Source: Flavobacteriaceae bacterium UBA3339 | Lineage (GTDB): Bacteria; Bacteroidota; Bacteroidia; Flavobacteriales; Flavobacteriaceae | Assembly (NCBI GenBank): GCA_002360925.1 | Contig: DERN01000001.1 | Location: 12,642-76,641, forward strand | Direction: 5' to 3' | Length of the DNA: 64,000 nucleotides | Notes under the pieces: model-generated | Told to the model about the DNA's origin: nothing | The model's input: the letters and a program-made list of their open reading frames with translations, nothing else | Database searches by the model: none | Translations under genes and position numbers: made by a program | Shown here: piece by piece, positions 1-9,253 of the stretch | Layout of the letters: every line of letters begins with the position of its first letter | Numbering within the stretch: position 1 is the stretch's first letter

Positions 1-191
1 TCTCTCAATTCTTTTTCAGAATACCCCTAAAGCGTTCACAAACTTAGTAATTAAAATGGAACTTGATATGAATTGTCAGTAAAAAGTTAATGTTTTTAAA
101 AACCACCTTCTTTTTTGTTTATCATTAGGTTTATTTCGATACTTAAAAACATAAGATAATTAAGAAAAACAGAAATAGAATTACCGATAAG

Positions 192-1082
192 TTATTTCTT
201 TTTGAGTTTGGCAATTTCGCCCGGTTTTCCAAAAATGTAAAACCATTTCTCCTTTAGTTTTTTAGTAGTTTTAATATCTTCAAAAATACTTACATATTCG
301 TGAAAATTAAGATGCAAAGGATTCATTTTATGAGTCATTTTGGTTGTAATTCCGTATGTTGGTTTTTCTTCTTCTGGTTGATATGTTCCTAAAAGTTTGT
401 CCCAAAAAATAAAAATCGCTCCGAAGTTTTTATCGATGTATTTTTCATCCGATCCATGATGAACTCTATGGTTTGAAGGTGTTACCACAAGCCTTTCGAT
501 TACAGGATGAAGCTTGCCAATATATTCGGTATGTTGCCAAAATTGGAAAAGAACCGATATTTGATTGACAATAAAAAAGATAACCGGATGGAAGCCTAAA
601 AAGGCCACAGGAAGAAAGAACAAAAGTTTAAAATGCTGAACCCAACTTAATCGAAACGAAACGGTTAAATTGTAATGATCTGCACTGTGATGAATAACAT
701 GCGTTGCCCAGAAAAAACGATTGAAATGCGAAACCCGATGTGCCCAGTAACTACAAAAATCATAAATTAAGAGACACGGAAAAAGCGTCCACCAATTAAG
801 TTCCATTCTCCATGGAACCAAATTATAAATATAAACCGAACCGTATATAAAACCAATTTTGAAAAAAACATTGATAGCCACATTACCCAAACCCGAAAAT
901 AAAGAACCTAAACTTTCTTTTGTATCATAATTTTTTCTTCCAGAATACCACGAATACCAAATTTCAAGTATTGTAAGTAGGAACATAATAGGAATAGCAT
1001 AAATTATGAGATCGCCCGACTGACGTTCTAAATGTTTGATATTTTCAAGAGAAATAGGCGGACTACCAAAAAAATCACTCAT
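192..1082 (-). CDS. Sterol desaturase / fatty acid hydroxylase family membrane protein
   Basis: A 296-residue multi-pass membrane protein. It has the histidine clusters of the di-iron fatty-acid-hydroxylase superfamily: HRVSH (residues 115-119), HVIHH (128-132) and HRVHH (204-208). These bind the two irons that insert oxygen into, or desaturate, a lipid chain. At least four hydrophobic segments surround them. The length fits the bacterial family. It stands alone and is divergent from the next operon. The substrate cannot be read from the sequence; hydroxylation of a membrane lipid or carotenoid-like molecule is possible. Confidence 0.9.
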   Translation of the reverse strand: MSDFFGSPPISLENIKHLERQSGDLIIYAIPIMFLLTILEIWYSWYSGRKNYDTKESLGSLFSGLGNVAINVFFKIGFIYGSVYIYNLVPWRMELNWWTLFPCLLIYDFCSYWAHRVSHFNRFFWATHVIHHSADHYNLTVSFRLSWVQHFKLLFFLPVAFLGFHPVIFFIVNQISVLFQFWQHTEYIGKLHPVIERLVVTPSNHRVHHGSDEKYIDKNFGAIFIFWDKLLGTYQPEEEKPTYGITTKMTHKMNPLHLNFHEYVSIFEDIKTTKKLKEKWFYIFGKPGEIAKLKKK

Positions 1083-1235
1083 ACATTTCGTTTAAAATAT
1101 TAAATAAAACAGCTCTAAAAAGTAAAGTTTCATTCTTTAAGGAACGTCAAGTTTTTAAAACTTATTGTTTTTCAAAAAATTAAGATAATAATTTTGAATG
1201 AATTTATCTTCTCAATTTTGTAACTAATTTTAAAA

Positions 1236-1252
1236 CTTAAGATTCGCTTAAG
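1236..1252 (+). promoter_or_regulatory. Direct repeat CTTAAG-N5-CTTAAG, candidate OmpR-type operator (PmrA-box-like)
   Basis: CTTAAG at 1236-1241 and again at 1247-1252. The identity extends to CTTAAGATT in both copies, giving an 11-bp period. This is the spacing used by OmpR/PhoB-family dimers and matches the YTTAAK-N5-YTTAAK PmrA box of Salmonella. The operon downstream encodes an OmpR-family regulator at 4157, so autoregulation is inferred. No binding has been shown. Confidence 0.5.
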
Positions 1253-1289
1253 ATTGATTCAAAAGCTTTTATAACGATAAAACACAAAA

Positions 1290-1297
1290 TACCTTTG
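1290..1297 (+). promoter_or_regulatory. Candidate -7 promoter element TACCTTTG
   Basis: TACCTTTG fits the Bacteroidota TAnnTTTG consensus exactly and ends 16 nt before the ATG at 1314. No TTG lies at the usual 17-23 nt upstream. The direct repeat at 1236-1252 ends 37 nt before it, which would suit an activator-dependent promoter. Confidence 0.45.
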
Positions 1298-1313
1298 TTT
1301 AAAATTATTAAAA

Positions 1314-3278
1314 ATGCTAAAAGGTATTTCAAAAAGTCGTTACAGTATTTTACTGTTTTTCAGTTTGCTATTTCTTATCATTTCGTCTGTGCTTCGAATC
1401 GTTTTAGCGGTTTGGATAAAAGGAGATTTTAACTGGAATTTTATTGAATTAATACACACATTATTTTTCGGAATAGTTTACGATATAAGTATTGTAAGCT
1501 GTTTCACGCTGCTTTTAACGTTTTACTTTATGATACTTCCAAACCGATTGGTAAATTCGGTTTTCGATCGCATTTTTGTGTATTTTGTTTACACATTATA
1601 TTTGGTCATTATTTACTTTACGTTTTTTGCCGAAGTTACTTTTTGGGACGAATTTAAAAGCAGATTTAACTTTATAGCAGTCGATTATTTAATTTACACG
1701 TACGAAGTCGTTAAAAATATTCAGGAATCATATCCGCTTCCAATCTTAATTGGTGGAATTGTATTGATTACTTCTTTAACCATTTTTGGAACTAAAAAAG
1801 CGAAATCGTTTCATCATACATTTCATTCTAAACCTAAAAGAACTCAAAAGCTAGGCGTTTTTGCTTTAAATTTGATAATTGCAGTTAGTTCGCTTTATAT
1901 TTTAAATAACGATACGAGTTCAACTTCCGAAAATCGATATAACAACGAAATATCAAAAGCCGGTATTTTTTCATTCTTTTCGGCTTTTAGAAACAATCAT
2001 TTAAAGTACGATGAACATTATAAATCGCTTCCAATCGAAGAAGCTTTTGTACAAATGAAAGCTGAATTGCAAGATTCTAAAACCGTATTTGATCAGGAAT
2101 TTAAAAATCCGTTAAGAAGAACTATTTTAGCTGCAAATCCAGATCAAATTGAACAAAAGCCTAATGTTATTTTTGTAATGATGGAAAGTATGAGTTCGTC
2201 TTTTATGCAGGAAGAATTCAACGGAAAACCAATTACGCCAAATCTTAATAACTTAGCAGAAAGCAGTATTTATTTCTCAAATATGTTTGCAAACGGAACT
2301 CGTACTGTTCGTGGAATGGAAGCGGTTACATTATCAATTCCTCCAACTCCAGGAAATAGTATTGTAAAACGTGTTGATAATCAAAATCTGTACACCGTTT
2401 CAACTGTTTTTAAAGATAAAGGATATCAAAATCTGTTTTTTTATGGAGGCGATGGTTATTTTGACAATATGAATGCATTTTTTGGTGCAAATGGTTTTGA
2501 TATTTACGATCGAGGTCGCGGAAGTATTTTAAGTGATAAAATCAATACAAAACGATACAATATTAACGATGATGAGGTAACTTTTGAAAACGCTTGGGGA
2601 ATTGCAGATGATGATATTTACCATAAAGTTTTAAAAGTTGCTGATGAAAAAGCGCAAGCTAAACAACCGTTTTTTGCGTTTGTTATGACTACTTCAAACC
2701 ATAAACCATACACATATGAAAACGGAAAAATTGATATTCCTTCAGGAACAGGTCGTGACGGAGCTGTAAAATATGCCGATTACGCTATTGGCGAGTTCTT
2801 GGCTCAGGCAAAAAAGAAACCTTGGTTTAATAATACCGTTTTTGTATTTATTGCAGATCATTGTGCAAGCAGTGCGGGCAAAGATGCAATTGATGTAAAA
2901 AATCATCATATTCCGGCTTTTATTTATAATTTAAAAACACACGCAAACGCAAACGTATCAAAAGAAGTTTCTCAAATTGATATTTTTCCAACTTTGTTTT
3001 CTTTGTTAAATTGGAAATACACTTCTCAGTTTTACGGAAAAGATGTTTTTGATCCGCAATATCAATCGCGTTCTTTTGTAGGAACGTATATTAAATTGGG
3101 AATGAAAAAAGGAGAAGATGTGCTAATTCTTTCAGACCAAAAGAAGATCAATCAATACAAATGGATCAATCAAAATTTGGAAGATGTTAAGATCGATTCT
3201 AAATTTGAACGTTCAATTATTTCGAATTATCAAACAGCCGATTATTTATTTAGCAATCGTTTACTAAATGAAAAATAA
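1314..3278 (+). CDS. LTA synthase-like sulfatase-superfamily membrane phosphotransferase
   Basis: A 654-residue protein. About five N-terminal membrane helices (residues 10-200) are followed by an alkaline-phosphatase/sulfatase fold from about residue 280. Visible metal and catalytic motifs are MMES near 288, NGTRTVRG near 327 (the Thr is the usual nucleophile), HKPYT near 463, IADH near 512 and NHH near 531. Family members (LtaS, OpgB, EptA-like) transfer phosphoglycerol or phosphoethanolamine to an envelope glycan or lipid in the periplasm. It overlaps the next gene, a diacylglycerol kinase, by 11 bp. That suggests phosphatidylglycerol as donor, with diacylglycerol released. The acceptor is unknown. 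Confidence 0.85.
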   Translation: MLKGISKSRYSILLFFSLLFLIISSVLRIVLAVWIKGDFNWNFIELIHTLFFGIVYDISIVSCFTLLLTFYFMILPNRLVNSVFDRIFVYFVYTLYLVIIYFTFFAEVTFWDEFKSRFNFIAVDYLIYTYEVVKNIQESYPLPILIGGIVLITSLTIFGTKKAKSFHHTFHSKPKRTQKLGVFALNLIIAVSSLYILNNDTSSTSENRYNNEISKAGIFSFFSAFRNNHLKYDEHYKSLPIEEAFVQMKAELQDSKTVFDQEFKNPLRRTILAANPDQIEQKPNVIFVMMESMSSSFMQEEFNGKPITPNLNNLAESSIYFSNMFANGTRTVRGMEAVTLSIPPTPGNSIVKRVDNQNLYTVSTVFKDKGYQNLFFYGGDGYFDNMNAFFGANGFDIYDRGRGSILSDKINTKRYNINDDEVTFENAWGIADDDIYHKVLKVADEKAQAKQPFFAFVMTTSNHKPYTYENGKIDIPSGTGRDGAVKYADYAIGEFLAQAKKKPWFNNTVFVFIADHCASSAGKDAIDVKNHHIPAFIYNLKTHANANVSKEVSQIDIFPTLFSLLNWKYTSQFYGKDVFDPQYQSRSFVGTYIKLGMKKGEDVLILSDQKKINQYKWINQNLEDVKIDSKFERSIISNYQTADYLFSNRLLNEK

Positions 3279-4152
3279 TATTATTTTTATTATCAATCCT
3301 ATTGCGGGAAAAGGAAAAGGAAAAATTGTTGCGTCTATGATTCAACAATTTTTTCATGAAAAAAGTATAAATATTCAAATCTCTTTTACCGAAAAAAGCG
3401 GACACGCAACTGAATTAACGAAACAATTTATTTCTTTAAAACCCAATGCAATTGTAGCTTGCGGTGGCGACGGAACCATTAACGAAGTTGCACAAGCTTT
3501 GGTAGGTACCGATATTGCTTTAGGAATTATACCGATTGGTTCTGGAAACGGTTTGGCGGCAAATTTGCACATTCCTAAATCGATTGATAATGCATTAGAA
3601 ACCATCTTAAAACAGAAAACAAAAACGATTGACGCAGGTAAAATAAATCATCAGTATTTTTTTAGTAATATTGGTTTTGGAATCGATGCCGCTGTTATTG
3701 AACAATATGCGCAGACAAAAAAAAGAAATTTTTTGGGTTATGTTTCTGCAAGCACCAAAGCTATGTTTCAGTACAAACCTAAAAGCTTTTCAATTAAAAT
3801 TGACGATGAAAAAGAGTTAAAAAACGATTATTATTTTTTGTTTTGCTCTAATTCTAACGAAGCAGGTTATGGAATTTCTTTTTCTCCTAAAGCAAAATTA
3901 AACGATGGAAAATTAGATTTTCTTGCCATAAAAAAGCTTAACTTTATGGAACAAATTCAGTTTTCGATTTGTGTTTTATTGAAAAGAATCGAGAAAATGA
4001 ATCAAGCCGAAGTATTACAAATTCGTTCTGCCAATTTTATCAATAATGATGCTGAAACTATTGCACAAATTGATGGAGAAACAGTTGTGTTGAACGAAAA
4101 AAACATTGAAGTTTCGGTTGTTTCTAATGCATTACACGTTATTATTCCGTAA
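3268..4152 (+). CDS. Diacylglycerol kinase-family lipid kinase (YegS/DgkB-like)
   Basis: A 294-residue cytoplasmic lipid kinase with the DAGK catalytic signature: GGDGTINEV near residue 66 and PIGSGNG near 90. INPIAGKGKG at the N-terminus belongs to the nucleotide-binding region. It would phosphorylate diacylglycerol or a related lipid to phosphatidic acid using ATP. It starts inside the end of the LtaS-like gene (11 bp overlap) and ends 4 bp before the response regulator, so it is translationally coupled. In Gram-positives, DgkB recycles the diacylglycerol left by LtaS; the arrangement here suggests the same division of labour. Confidence 0.88.
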   Translation: MKNNIIFIINPIAGKGKGKIVASMIQQFFHEKSINIQISFTEKSGHATELTKQFISLKPNAIVACGGDGTINEVAQALVGTDIALGIIPIGSGNGLAANLHIPKSIDNALETILKQKTKTIDAGKINHQYFFSNIGFGIDAAVIEQYAQTKKRNFLGYVSASTKAMFQYKPKSFSIKIDDEKELKNDYYFLFCSNSNEAGYGISFSPKAKLNDGKLDFLAIKKLNFMEQIQFSICVLLKRIEKMNQAEVLQIRSANFINNDAETIAQIDGETVVLNEKNIEVSVVSNALHVIIP

Positions 4153-4156
4153 AGAA

Positions 4157-4840
4157 ATGAGTAAAGCAACAATTTTAATGGTGGAAGATGAAATGGGAAT
4201 TGCTCATTTTATGAAACAAGGTTTAGAAGAAGAAGGCTTTTTGGTTACACATTGTATAAGTGGTGAAGAGGCTTTAAAAACAATCGATAAACAATTGTTT
4301 GATGTTATTTTATTAGACTGGATGATGTTGCATATTTCAGGTTTGGAAGTTTGTAAAACCATTAGAACATCGCAAAATAAAAACAAAAAAACGCCCATTA
4401 TTTTTATAACGGCAAAAGATACGGTTCAGGATACGATTGAAGGTTTAAATGCAGGTGCGAATGATTATATAAAGAAACCTTTTGCTTTTGATGAACTTGT
4501 TGCTCGAATTCAGGTTTATCTAAGAAATACTAATCAAAAAGAACGAATTGCATTAGGAAATATAGAAGTCGATTCAAAAAAACATCAAACTTTTTTAAAC
4601 GGAAATTTAGTCGATTTAACTTTAAAAGAGTTCCAGTTATTGTATTATCTGTTTCAGAATAAAGATAAAATCTGTACCCGAAAAGAAATTATTGAACACG
4701 TTTGGGACATTCATTTTGAATATGATACTGGCGTAATTGATGTTTTTGTGAATGCTATTCGAAAAAAATTAGATTTAAATAAAAACGATCCTCGTTTGCA
4801 TACCATTCGCGGTGTAGGTTATATTGCTAAAGATGTTTAA
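4157..4840 (+). CDS. OmpR/PhoB-family response regulator
   Basis: About 227 residues. The receiver domain has the acidic pocket (VEDE), phospho-acceptor Asp in LLDWMM near residue 54, and the ANDYIKKPF lysine motif. The winged-helix effector carries LTLKEFQLL and IRGVGY. An in-frame start at 4106 lies inside the preceding gene and would add 17 residues before MSKATILMVEDE. The ATG at 4157, four bases after the kinase stop, gives the family-standard N-terminus. It overlaps the histidine kinase by 8 bp. It probably controls its own operon through the repeat at 1236-1252. Confidence 0.93.
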   Translation: MSKATILMVEDEMGIAHFMKQGLEEEGFLVTHCISGEEALKTIDKQLFDVILLDWMMLHISGLEVCKTIRTSQNKNKKTPIIFITAKDTVQDTIEGLNAGANDYIKKPFAFDELVARIQVYLRNTNQKERIALGNIEVDSKKHQTFLNGNLVDLTLKEFQLLYYLFQNKDKICTRKEIIEHVWDIHFEYDTGVIDVFVNAIRKKLDLNKNDPRLHTIRGVGYIAKDV

Positions 4841-6209
4841 AAAACTATCTATTAAAAATAGAATTGCCCTTTTTTACAGTTTCACATTTTCTATTGTGTT
4901 GCTCGTTATTTTTGCGCTTATTTTTTATGTAGTACATCTTGGAATCAACAAAACAATGTATAAAACATTAGAAGAGGAAATTAATAGCCACGTTGATTAT
5001 ATTCTGCACGAACCAACATTAAATAATTACGTTCAGTCACGAGAATGGGAAGAAGTTGAACATACCGATATTGCTTTAAATCCGGTTTTTATTGCTATTT
5101 ACAACCAAAATTTTGAATTGGTAGAAAACTCACCTAATCTTGTTCAAAATAAATTGGAATGGAATAAAGATCAGAAAGAAAAAACGCCTTATTACGTTGA
5201 TTTTAATTCGATTCAATTATTGATTTCTCAGGCAAAATTGATTCATCATGGTGAAGTTGTCGGATATGTTGTTGCAGGCGTTTCTACTAAACACAATCAA
5301 TTAGCTTTAGATTATTTAAAGATTGCTTTAAAGATTATTTTTCCTCTTGCCGTTTTATTGATTTTTATTTTAGCCAGAATTATTGCTTCAAAATCTACAA
5401 AACCTGTTTTAAATGTAATTGAAACTGCGGAAATAATTTCAGAAAACAATCTTTCAGAACGTATTCAACTTCCGCAAAATAAAGATGAATTATATCGACT
5501 TTCTACCACAATTAATTCATTATTAGACCGATTAGAATTCCAAATCGTAAAAGCAAAACAATTTTCTGCCGATGCTTCGCATGAATTACGAACGCCTTTA
5601 GCTATTATAAAAGGAACTTTGGAGATTTTAATTCGCAGAGAGCGTTCGACGGAAGAGTATAATGAAAAAATTAATTATACTTTAAAACAAGTTGACCGTT
5701 TGTATAATTTGGTTGAACAGTTTTTAGTGCTTTCTAGAATAGAAAATAACAGTTTAAAAATCCAACATTCAACTTTTGATATTTCGGAAGTGATTTATGC
5801 TTCAATAGAACGTTTTCAACTTCTAAAAGAAGAAAAAAACATACAGATTAACAGCCATTTTACGTCACAAATACTTACAAATTACAAAGAACTAGTTGAA
5901 ATTATAATCGACAATGTTTTGACGAATTCAATCAAATATTCAAATTTAAACGGACTTATTTCAATTTATTCTTTTGCTGAAAACAATCAATTTTCAATTG
6001 TTATAGAAGATAATGGAATTGGAATGAAAGAGCAAGATTTAGAGTTTATTCGAAACAGGTATTTCAGAATTCAAGAAGAAAACACATTATCGGTTTCCGG
6101 ATCTGGTTTAGGTTTAAATATTGCAACACAATTGGCTCAATTATGTAACATTAAGCTACAAATAGAAAGCATTCAAAACAAAGGAACAAAGGTTGTTTTA
6201 ACGTTCTGA
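4833..6209 (+). CDS. Two-component sensor histidine kinase
   Basis: Membrane sensor kinase with two N-terminal transmembrane helices flanking a periplasmic sensor of about 130 residues. HAMP follows, then HisKA with the phospho-histidine in DASHELRTPLAI (near residue 250), then an HATPase domain with EDNGIGM and GSGLGLNIA. I chose the ATG at 4833, which overlaps the regulator stop by 8 bp; a TTG at 4824 would add three residues. It pairs with the adjacent OmpR regulator. The periplasmic sensor has no ligand motif I recognise. Confidence 0.92.
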   Translation: MFKKLSIKNRIALFYSFTFSIVLLVIFALIFYVVHLGINKTMYKTLEEEINSHVDYILHEPTLNNYVQSREWEEVEHTDIALNPVFIAIYNQNFELVENSPNLVQNKLEWNKDQKEKTPYYVDFNSIQLLISQAKLIHHGEVVGYVVAGVSTKHNQLALDYLKIALKIIFPLAVLLIFILARIIASKSTKPVLNVIETAEIISENNLSERIQLPQNKDELYRLSTTINSLLDRLEFQIVKAKQFSADASHELRTPLAIIKGTLEILIRRERSTEEYNEKINYTLKQVDRLYNLVEQFLVLSRIENNSLKIQHSTFDISEVIYASIERFQLLKEEKNIQINSHFTSQILTNYKELVEIIIDNVLTNSIKYSNLNGLISIYSFAENNQFSIVIEDNGIGMKEQDLEFIRNRYFRIQEENTLSVSGSGLGLNIATQLAQLCNIKLQIESIQNKGTKVVLTF

Positions 6210-6347
6210 TTTTTAGTTTCTTTGATGTATTATCTCTTTTGTTTTTTATTAAAGACTCATTTATTTAACATCGGTTTTTTAAAGATAACTTGTATTTGAA
6301 AAAAAATAACAAGAAATTTAGCATCTAATTGTTTAAAAAAAGAATTT

Positions 6348-7343
6348 ATGCTAAAAAGAACCGTTCTTTTATTTATGGGCAGTGTTTTAATTTTGTCTTG
6401 TAATAAAACAGTAAAAGAAGAAAATAACGAAACTTCTGTTCAAGAAATCGAAAAACAGGATGAAACACAAGCTAGTTCAACCAGTTTTAATATTGAAGAT
6501 ATTCCTTATTCAACTGCCGATTTAGGCGATTTTCCGTTCTTTAAATTACCCAAAGGACTAAAAGAAATGAATAAACCTTTATTAAGGAATTTCGATGTTT
6601 GCTTTTTTCCAATCGACGGAATAATGAAACCATTTGAAGGAAAATTATATAAAATAAACGTAAATGCCGAAAGAGGAGAGGAATTTTCGCAACGTTATTT
6701 TGAAAAAAGCATGGAAGATTATCTTGCTTCTGTTGGAGCTGTAAAGGTTTTTGATGGAGAAATTACAAGAGAAGCTTACGATAAATATGAAAAAGAGGAT
6801 CCAAATAAGGGTGGAGAAGGTGATATTGGTTATTTTAATGAGCCAATTAAGTTTTACGTGATTCGTTCTAAAGAAAAAGGAAACATTTATGTGCAATATT
6901 CTGCTGATAATGCCAGCGGTAAACTGAATGTTTTACAAGAAGAAGCTTTTAAACAAACCATAACGAAAGTTACGGCAGATGATATTGTAAAAGATCTTTC
7001 GGAAAAAGGAAAATCGATTTTGTATATTAATTTCGATGTCGATAAATCAAATGTTACGAAAGAAGGACAAGAAGTTGTAAACCAAATTGCAACAGCTTTA
7101 AAGAAAGATAGCACTTTAAAAATTGCAATTGAAGGTCATACGGATAATACAGGAGATGTCGCGCACAACAAAAAACTTTCGAACGATCGTGCTAATTCAG
7201 TAATGAATAATTTAGTTGCAAACGGAATTGACAAAGCTAGATTAACTGCAAAAGGATTTGGTGCTGAAAAACCTTTAGTAGCGAATGATACAGACGATAA
7301 CAAAGCAAAAAATCGCAGAGTAGAGTTGGTTAAAATCAATTAA
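6348..7343 (+). CDS. OmpA-domain lipoprotein (paralogue 1)
   Basis: A 331-residue lipoprotein with lipobox LILSC (Cys18). The C-terminal OmpA/MotB-like peptidoglycan-binding domain has NFDVDKSN, EGHTDNTGD (near residue 262) and NRRVEL. The middle part (about residues 45-215) is not a domain I can name; it contains CFFPI and SQRYFEKSMEDYL. The post-cysteine sequence lacks an SDD surface-export motif, which fits a periplasm-facing anchor between outer membrane and peptidoglycan. A close paralogue lies at 11890. A strong bidirectional terminator follows. Confidence 0.9.
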   Translation: MLKRTVLLFMGSVLILSCNKTVKEENNETSVQEIEKQDETQASSTSFNIEDIPYSTADLGDFPFFKLPKGLKEMNKPLLRNFDVCFFPIDGIMKPFEGKLYKINVNAERGEEFSQRYFEKSMEDYLASVGAVKVFDGEITREAYDKYEKEDPNKGGEGDIGYFNEPIKFYVIRSKEKGNIYVQYSADNASGKLNVLQEEAFKQTITKVTADDIVKDLSEKGKSILYINFDVDKSNVTKEGQEVVNQIATALKKDSTLKIAIEGHTDNTGDVAHNKKLSNDRANSVMNNLVANGIDKARLTAKGFGAEKPLVANDTDDNKAKNRRVELVKIN

Positions 7344-7356
7344 ATATTAGATAAAC

Positions 7357-7398
7357 AAAAACATTCCTCTTTAAAATATTTTAAAGAGGAATGTTTTT
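7357..7398. terminator. Bidirectional intrinsic terminator
   Basis: A perfect 42-nt palindrome: 21 nt at 7357-7377 are the reverse complement of 7378-7398. It has an ACATTCCTC core with A-runs and T-runs at the two ends. It lies between two convergent genes (ends at 7343 and 7399) and can serve both. Confidence 0.9.
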
Positions 7399-8562
7399 TT
7401 AATTAATTTCCATGTTATATTTTTCTTTGATGTTGTAGTTTACATCTTTAATTATAACAGTATAAAAACCTTTTGTCAAATAAAGTTCTTTTGGTTCTTT
7501 ATTATCAATAATTTCAATTATATCGGCTGGTATGCCATTATGTTCAAATTCATTATCTCGATATGCCAGAACAAGTAAAGGTTTATTTTTCTCTATTTTA
7601 GATTCAGGAATCCTATATTTTTCTTTTCCAATCAATAACCAATCAGGGCGATTGTTAATATAGTTAGTTTTGGGATGAAGCACCACAATATCTGTCTGAT
7701 TATTTTTACTTTCGGTATTAAATATTTTGCCGTTTTCATTAATCAGTACAATAGGTTCTTTCTCGTTGTTTAATTTTATAAATAAATGATTGTTTTTATC
7801 TTCTGATCTTTCCAAAAATAGAGTTTGATCTATTGTTAAAGGATCAATGTTCATATTTTCTTTTAATCGTCCTGCCATTGCTTTTCCCCAAGCAGGATAA
7901 TCATTTTCGTAAGCATGTGCATAACCGCAATGAATCAATACTTTTCCATTTGCCGATTTTTCGATAAACTTTTGAATGTTTTCGGCTTGTTCGATTTCTC
8001 TTTCCTTACCATTTTTACCTTCGGATGCTTCATAACCAAAAAGCGTAAATCCAATTTTTAAAGCTTCTGAAATCAAGTTGCCAAATTCAGGTTCTTTTGT
8101 ATAATATCCGCTTTCTATTATAGGAAACTTTCGTTCATTAATTTCTGAATCAGAAAGTGCTTCCAGTCCAAGATATCGGTAACCATTATTGAATAAATCT
8201 TGTAAAAGAGACTTCGTAAACGTACGATGTTTGGGGATATGATGTGCCTCATTAATGATGACAATTTGCGCATTTTTAGCTTGATTTACTATGTAATCTT
8301 TTGCATTAACCTTTTTACTATTGATAAAATACAGACTGTCTTTTATTGTCGTATTTGGTTTTCTAACACCGTTTTGATCCCAAGTTTTAAGAACTTCTTT
8401 ATAATATCCGTTAAAAGACAATTCTGTTGCGCCTGTTTGATACTTCCAAGCCACAGTATCTCGATTAATATGAGATATAATATCTTTAGAAAATTTGTAG
8501 TTCGTTTGCCCAAAAGTTGTTGTAACATTCAGAAATAAAATAATGGAAATAATCTTATACAT
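7399..8562 (-). CDS. Secreted ChaN-like (haem-binding/Tiki superfamily) protein
   Basis: A 387-residue exported protein with signal peptide (first about 18 residues, TTTFGQ). The central part resembles ChaN/erythromycin-esterase-like folds: IVIINEAHHIPKHR near residue 100, GLEAL near 133, and VLIHCGYAHAYE near 210. These give conserved Glu/His positions. The C-terminal 130 residues are unassigned. It lies 58 bp downstream of a NarL-type regulator on the same strand, so it may be its target or operon partner. Actual activity (haem binding or hydrolysis) is not established. Confidence 0.6.
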   Translation of the reverse strand: MYKIISIILFLNVTTTFGQTNYKFSKDIISHINRDTVAWKYQTGATELSFNGYYKEVLKTWDQNGVRKPNTTIKDSLYFINSKKVNAKDYIVNQAKNAQIVIINEAHHIPKHRTFTKSLLQDLFNNGYRYLGLEALSDSEINERKFPIIESGYYTKEPEFGNLISEALKIGFTLFGYEASEGKNGKEREIEQAENIQKFIEKSANGKVLIHCGYAHAYENDYPAWGKAMAGRLKENMNIDPLTIDQTLFLERSEDKNNHLFIKLNNEKEPIVLINENGKIFNTESKNNQTDIVVLHPKTNYINNRPDWLLIGKEKYRIPESKIEKNKPLLVLAYRDNEFEHNGIPADIIEIIDNKEPKELYLTKGFYTVIIKDVNYNIKEKYNMEIN

Positions 8563-8620
8563 GATACATTTCGTTTAATTTATAATTATTTATTTTTATA
8601 GAGAGAAGAAACCAATTCTT

Positions 8621-9253
8621 CTACAATAACTTATTTTCTGTCGCAATTTTGACCAATTCGATCATATTTTTGGCTTTGAATTTTTGCAATAAATTTCTGC
8701 GATGTGTTTCTACAGTGATTATTGAAATAAATAAATTATCTGCAATTTCGGCTGAAGTTTTTCCTTCAGAAATTGATTTAAGAATTTGTTGTTCTCGCTT
8801 TGTTAATCTCGGAAGTTCAAAATTATTTGCCGACGGACGCAACATAATTTCCTGTACTTCTTTGCTTAATGCCAAATCTCCCTTTATTGCATTATCGATA
8901 CAATGAATGATTTCATTTGCATCTGCATTTTTTAAGATGTAGCCGTTTCCGCCGTTTTCCAAGAAACGAAATATAATGCTTCGTTCAGCTTGATTACTAA
9001 TTCCGATGACAATGGTTTTAGGTGATTTCTGTTTAATTAACTGACAAAAATTTAAACCGCTTCCGTCGCTCAAAACAATATCTAGTAAAACAATATCGGT
9101 TTTATTTTCCTGAATAAAATCCAATGCAGACGATCCTTTTGTAAAAGCGAATATTTTAAATTTTTTTGCCTGATCCAATAAGGATTTTAAACCTTCCAAA
9201 ACCATTGGATGATCATCAACTATTACCAAATTTAAACATTCATCTTTATACAT
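8621..9253 (-). CDS. NarL/FixJ-family LuxR-type response regulator
   Basis: A 210-residue regulator. The receiver domain has IVDDHPMV at the N-terminus and phospho-acceptor Asp in IVLLDIVLSDGSG near residue 57. The C-terminal LuxR helix-turn-helix has LTKREQQILKSISEG and ISIITVETHRRNLLQKF. Its start overlaps the end of the kinase gene at 9246 by 8 bp, so the two are a coupled pair. Candidate targets are the ChaN-like gene downstream and the divergent lipoprotein gene at 11369. Confidence 0.93.
   Translation of the reverse strand: MYKDECLNLVIVDDHPMVLEGLKSLLDQAKKFKIFAFTKGSSALDFIQENKTDIVLLDIVLSDGSGLNFCQLIKQKSPKTIVIGISNQAERSIIFRFLENGGNGYILKNADANEIIHCIDNAIKGDLALSKEVQEIMLRPSANNFELPRLTKREQQILKSISEGKTSAEIADNLFISIITVETHRRNLLQKFKAKNMIELVKIATENKLL

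Noticed and set aside
1..191. Possible upstream gene end at the left edge
   Set aside because: No reading frame with a family match; AT-rich non-coding sequence as far as it can be read.
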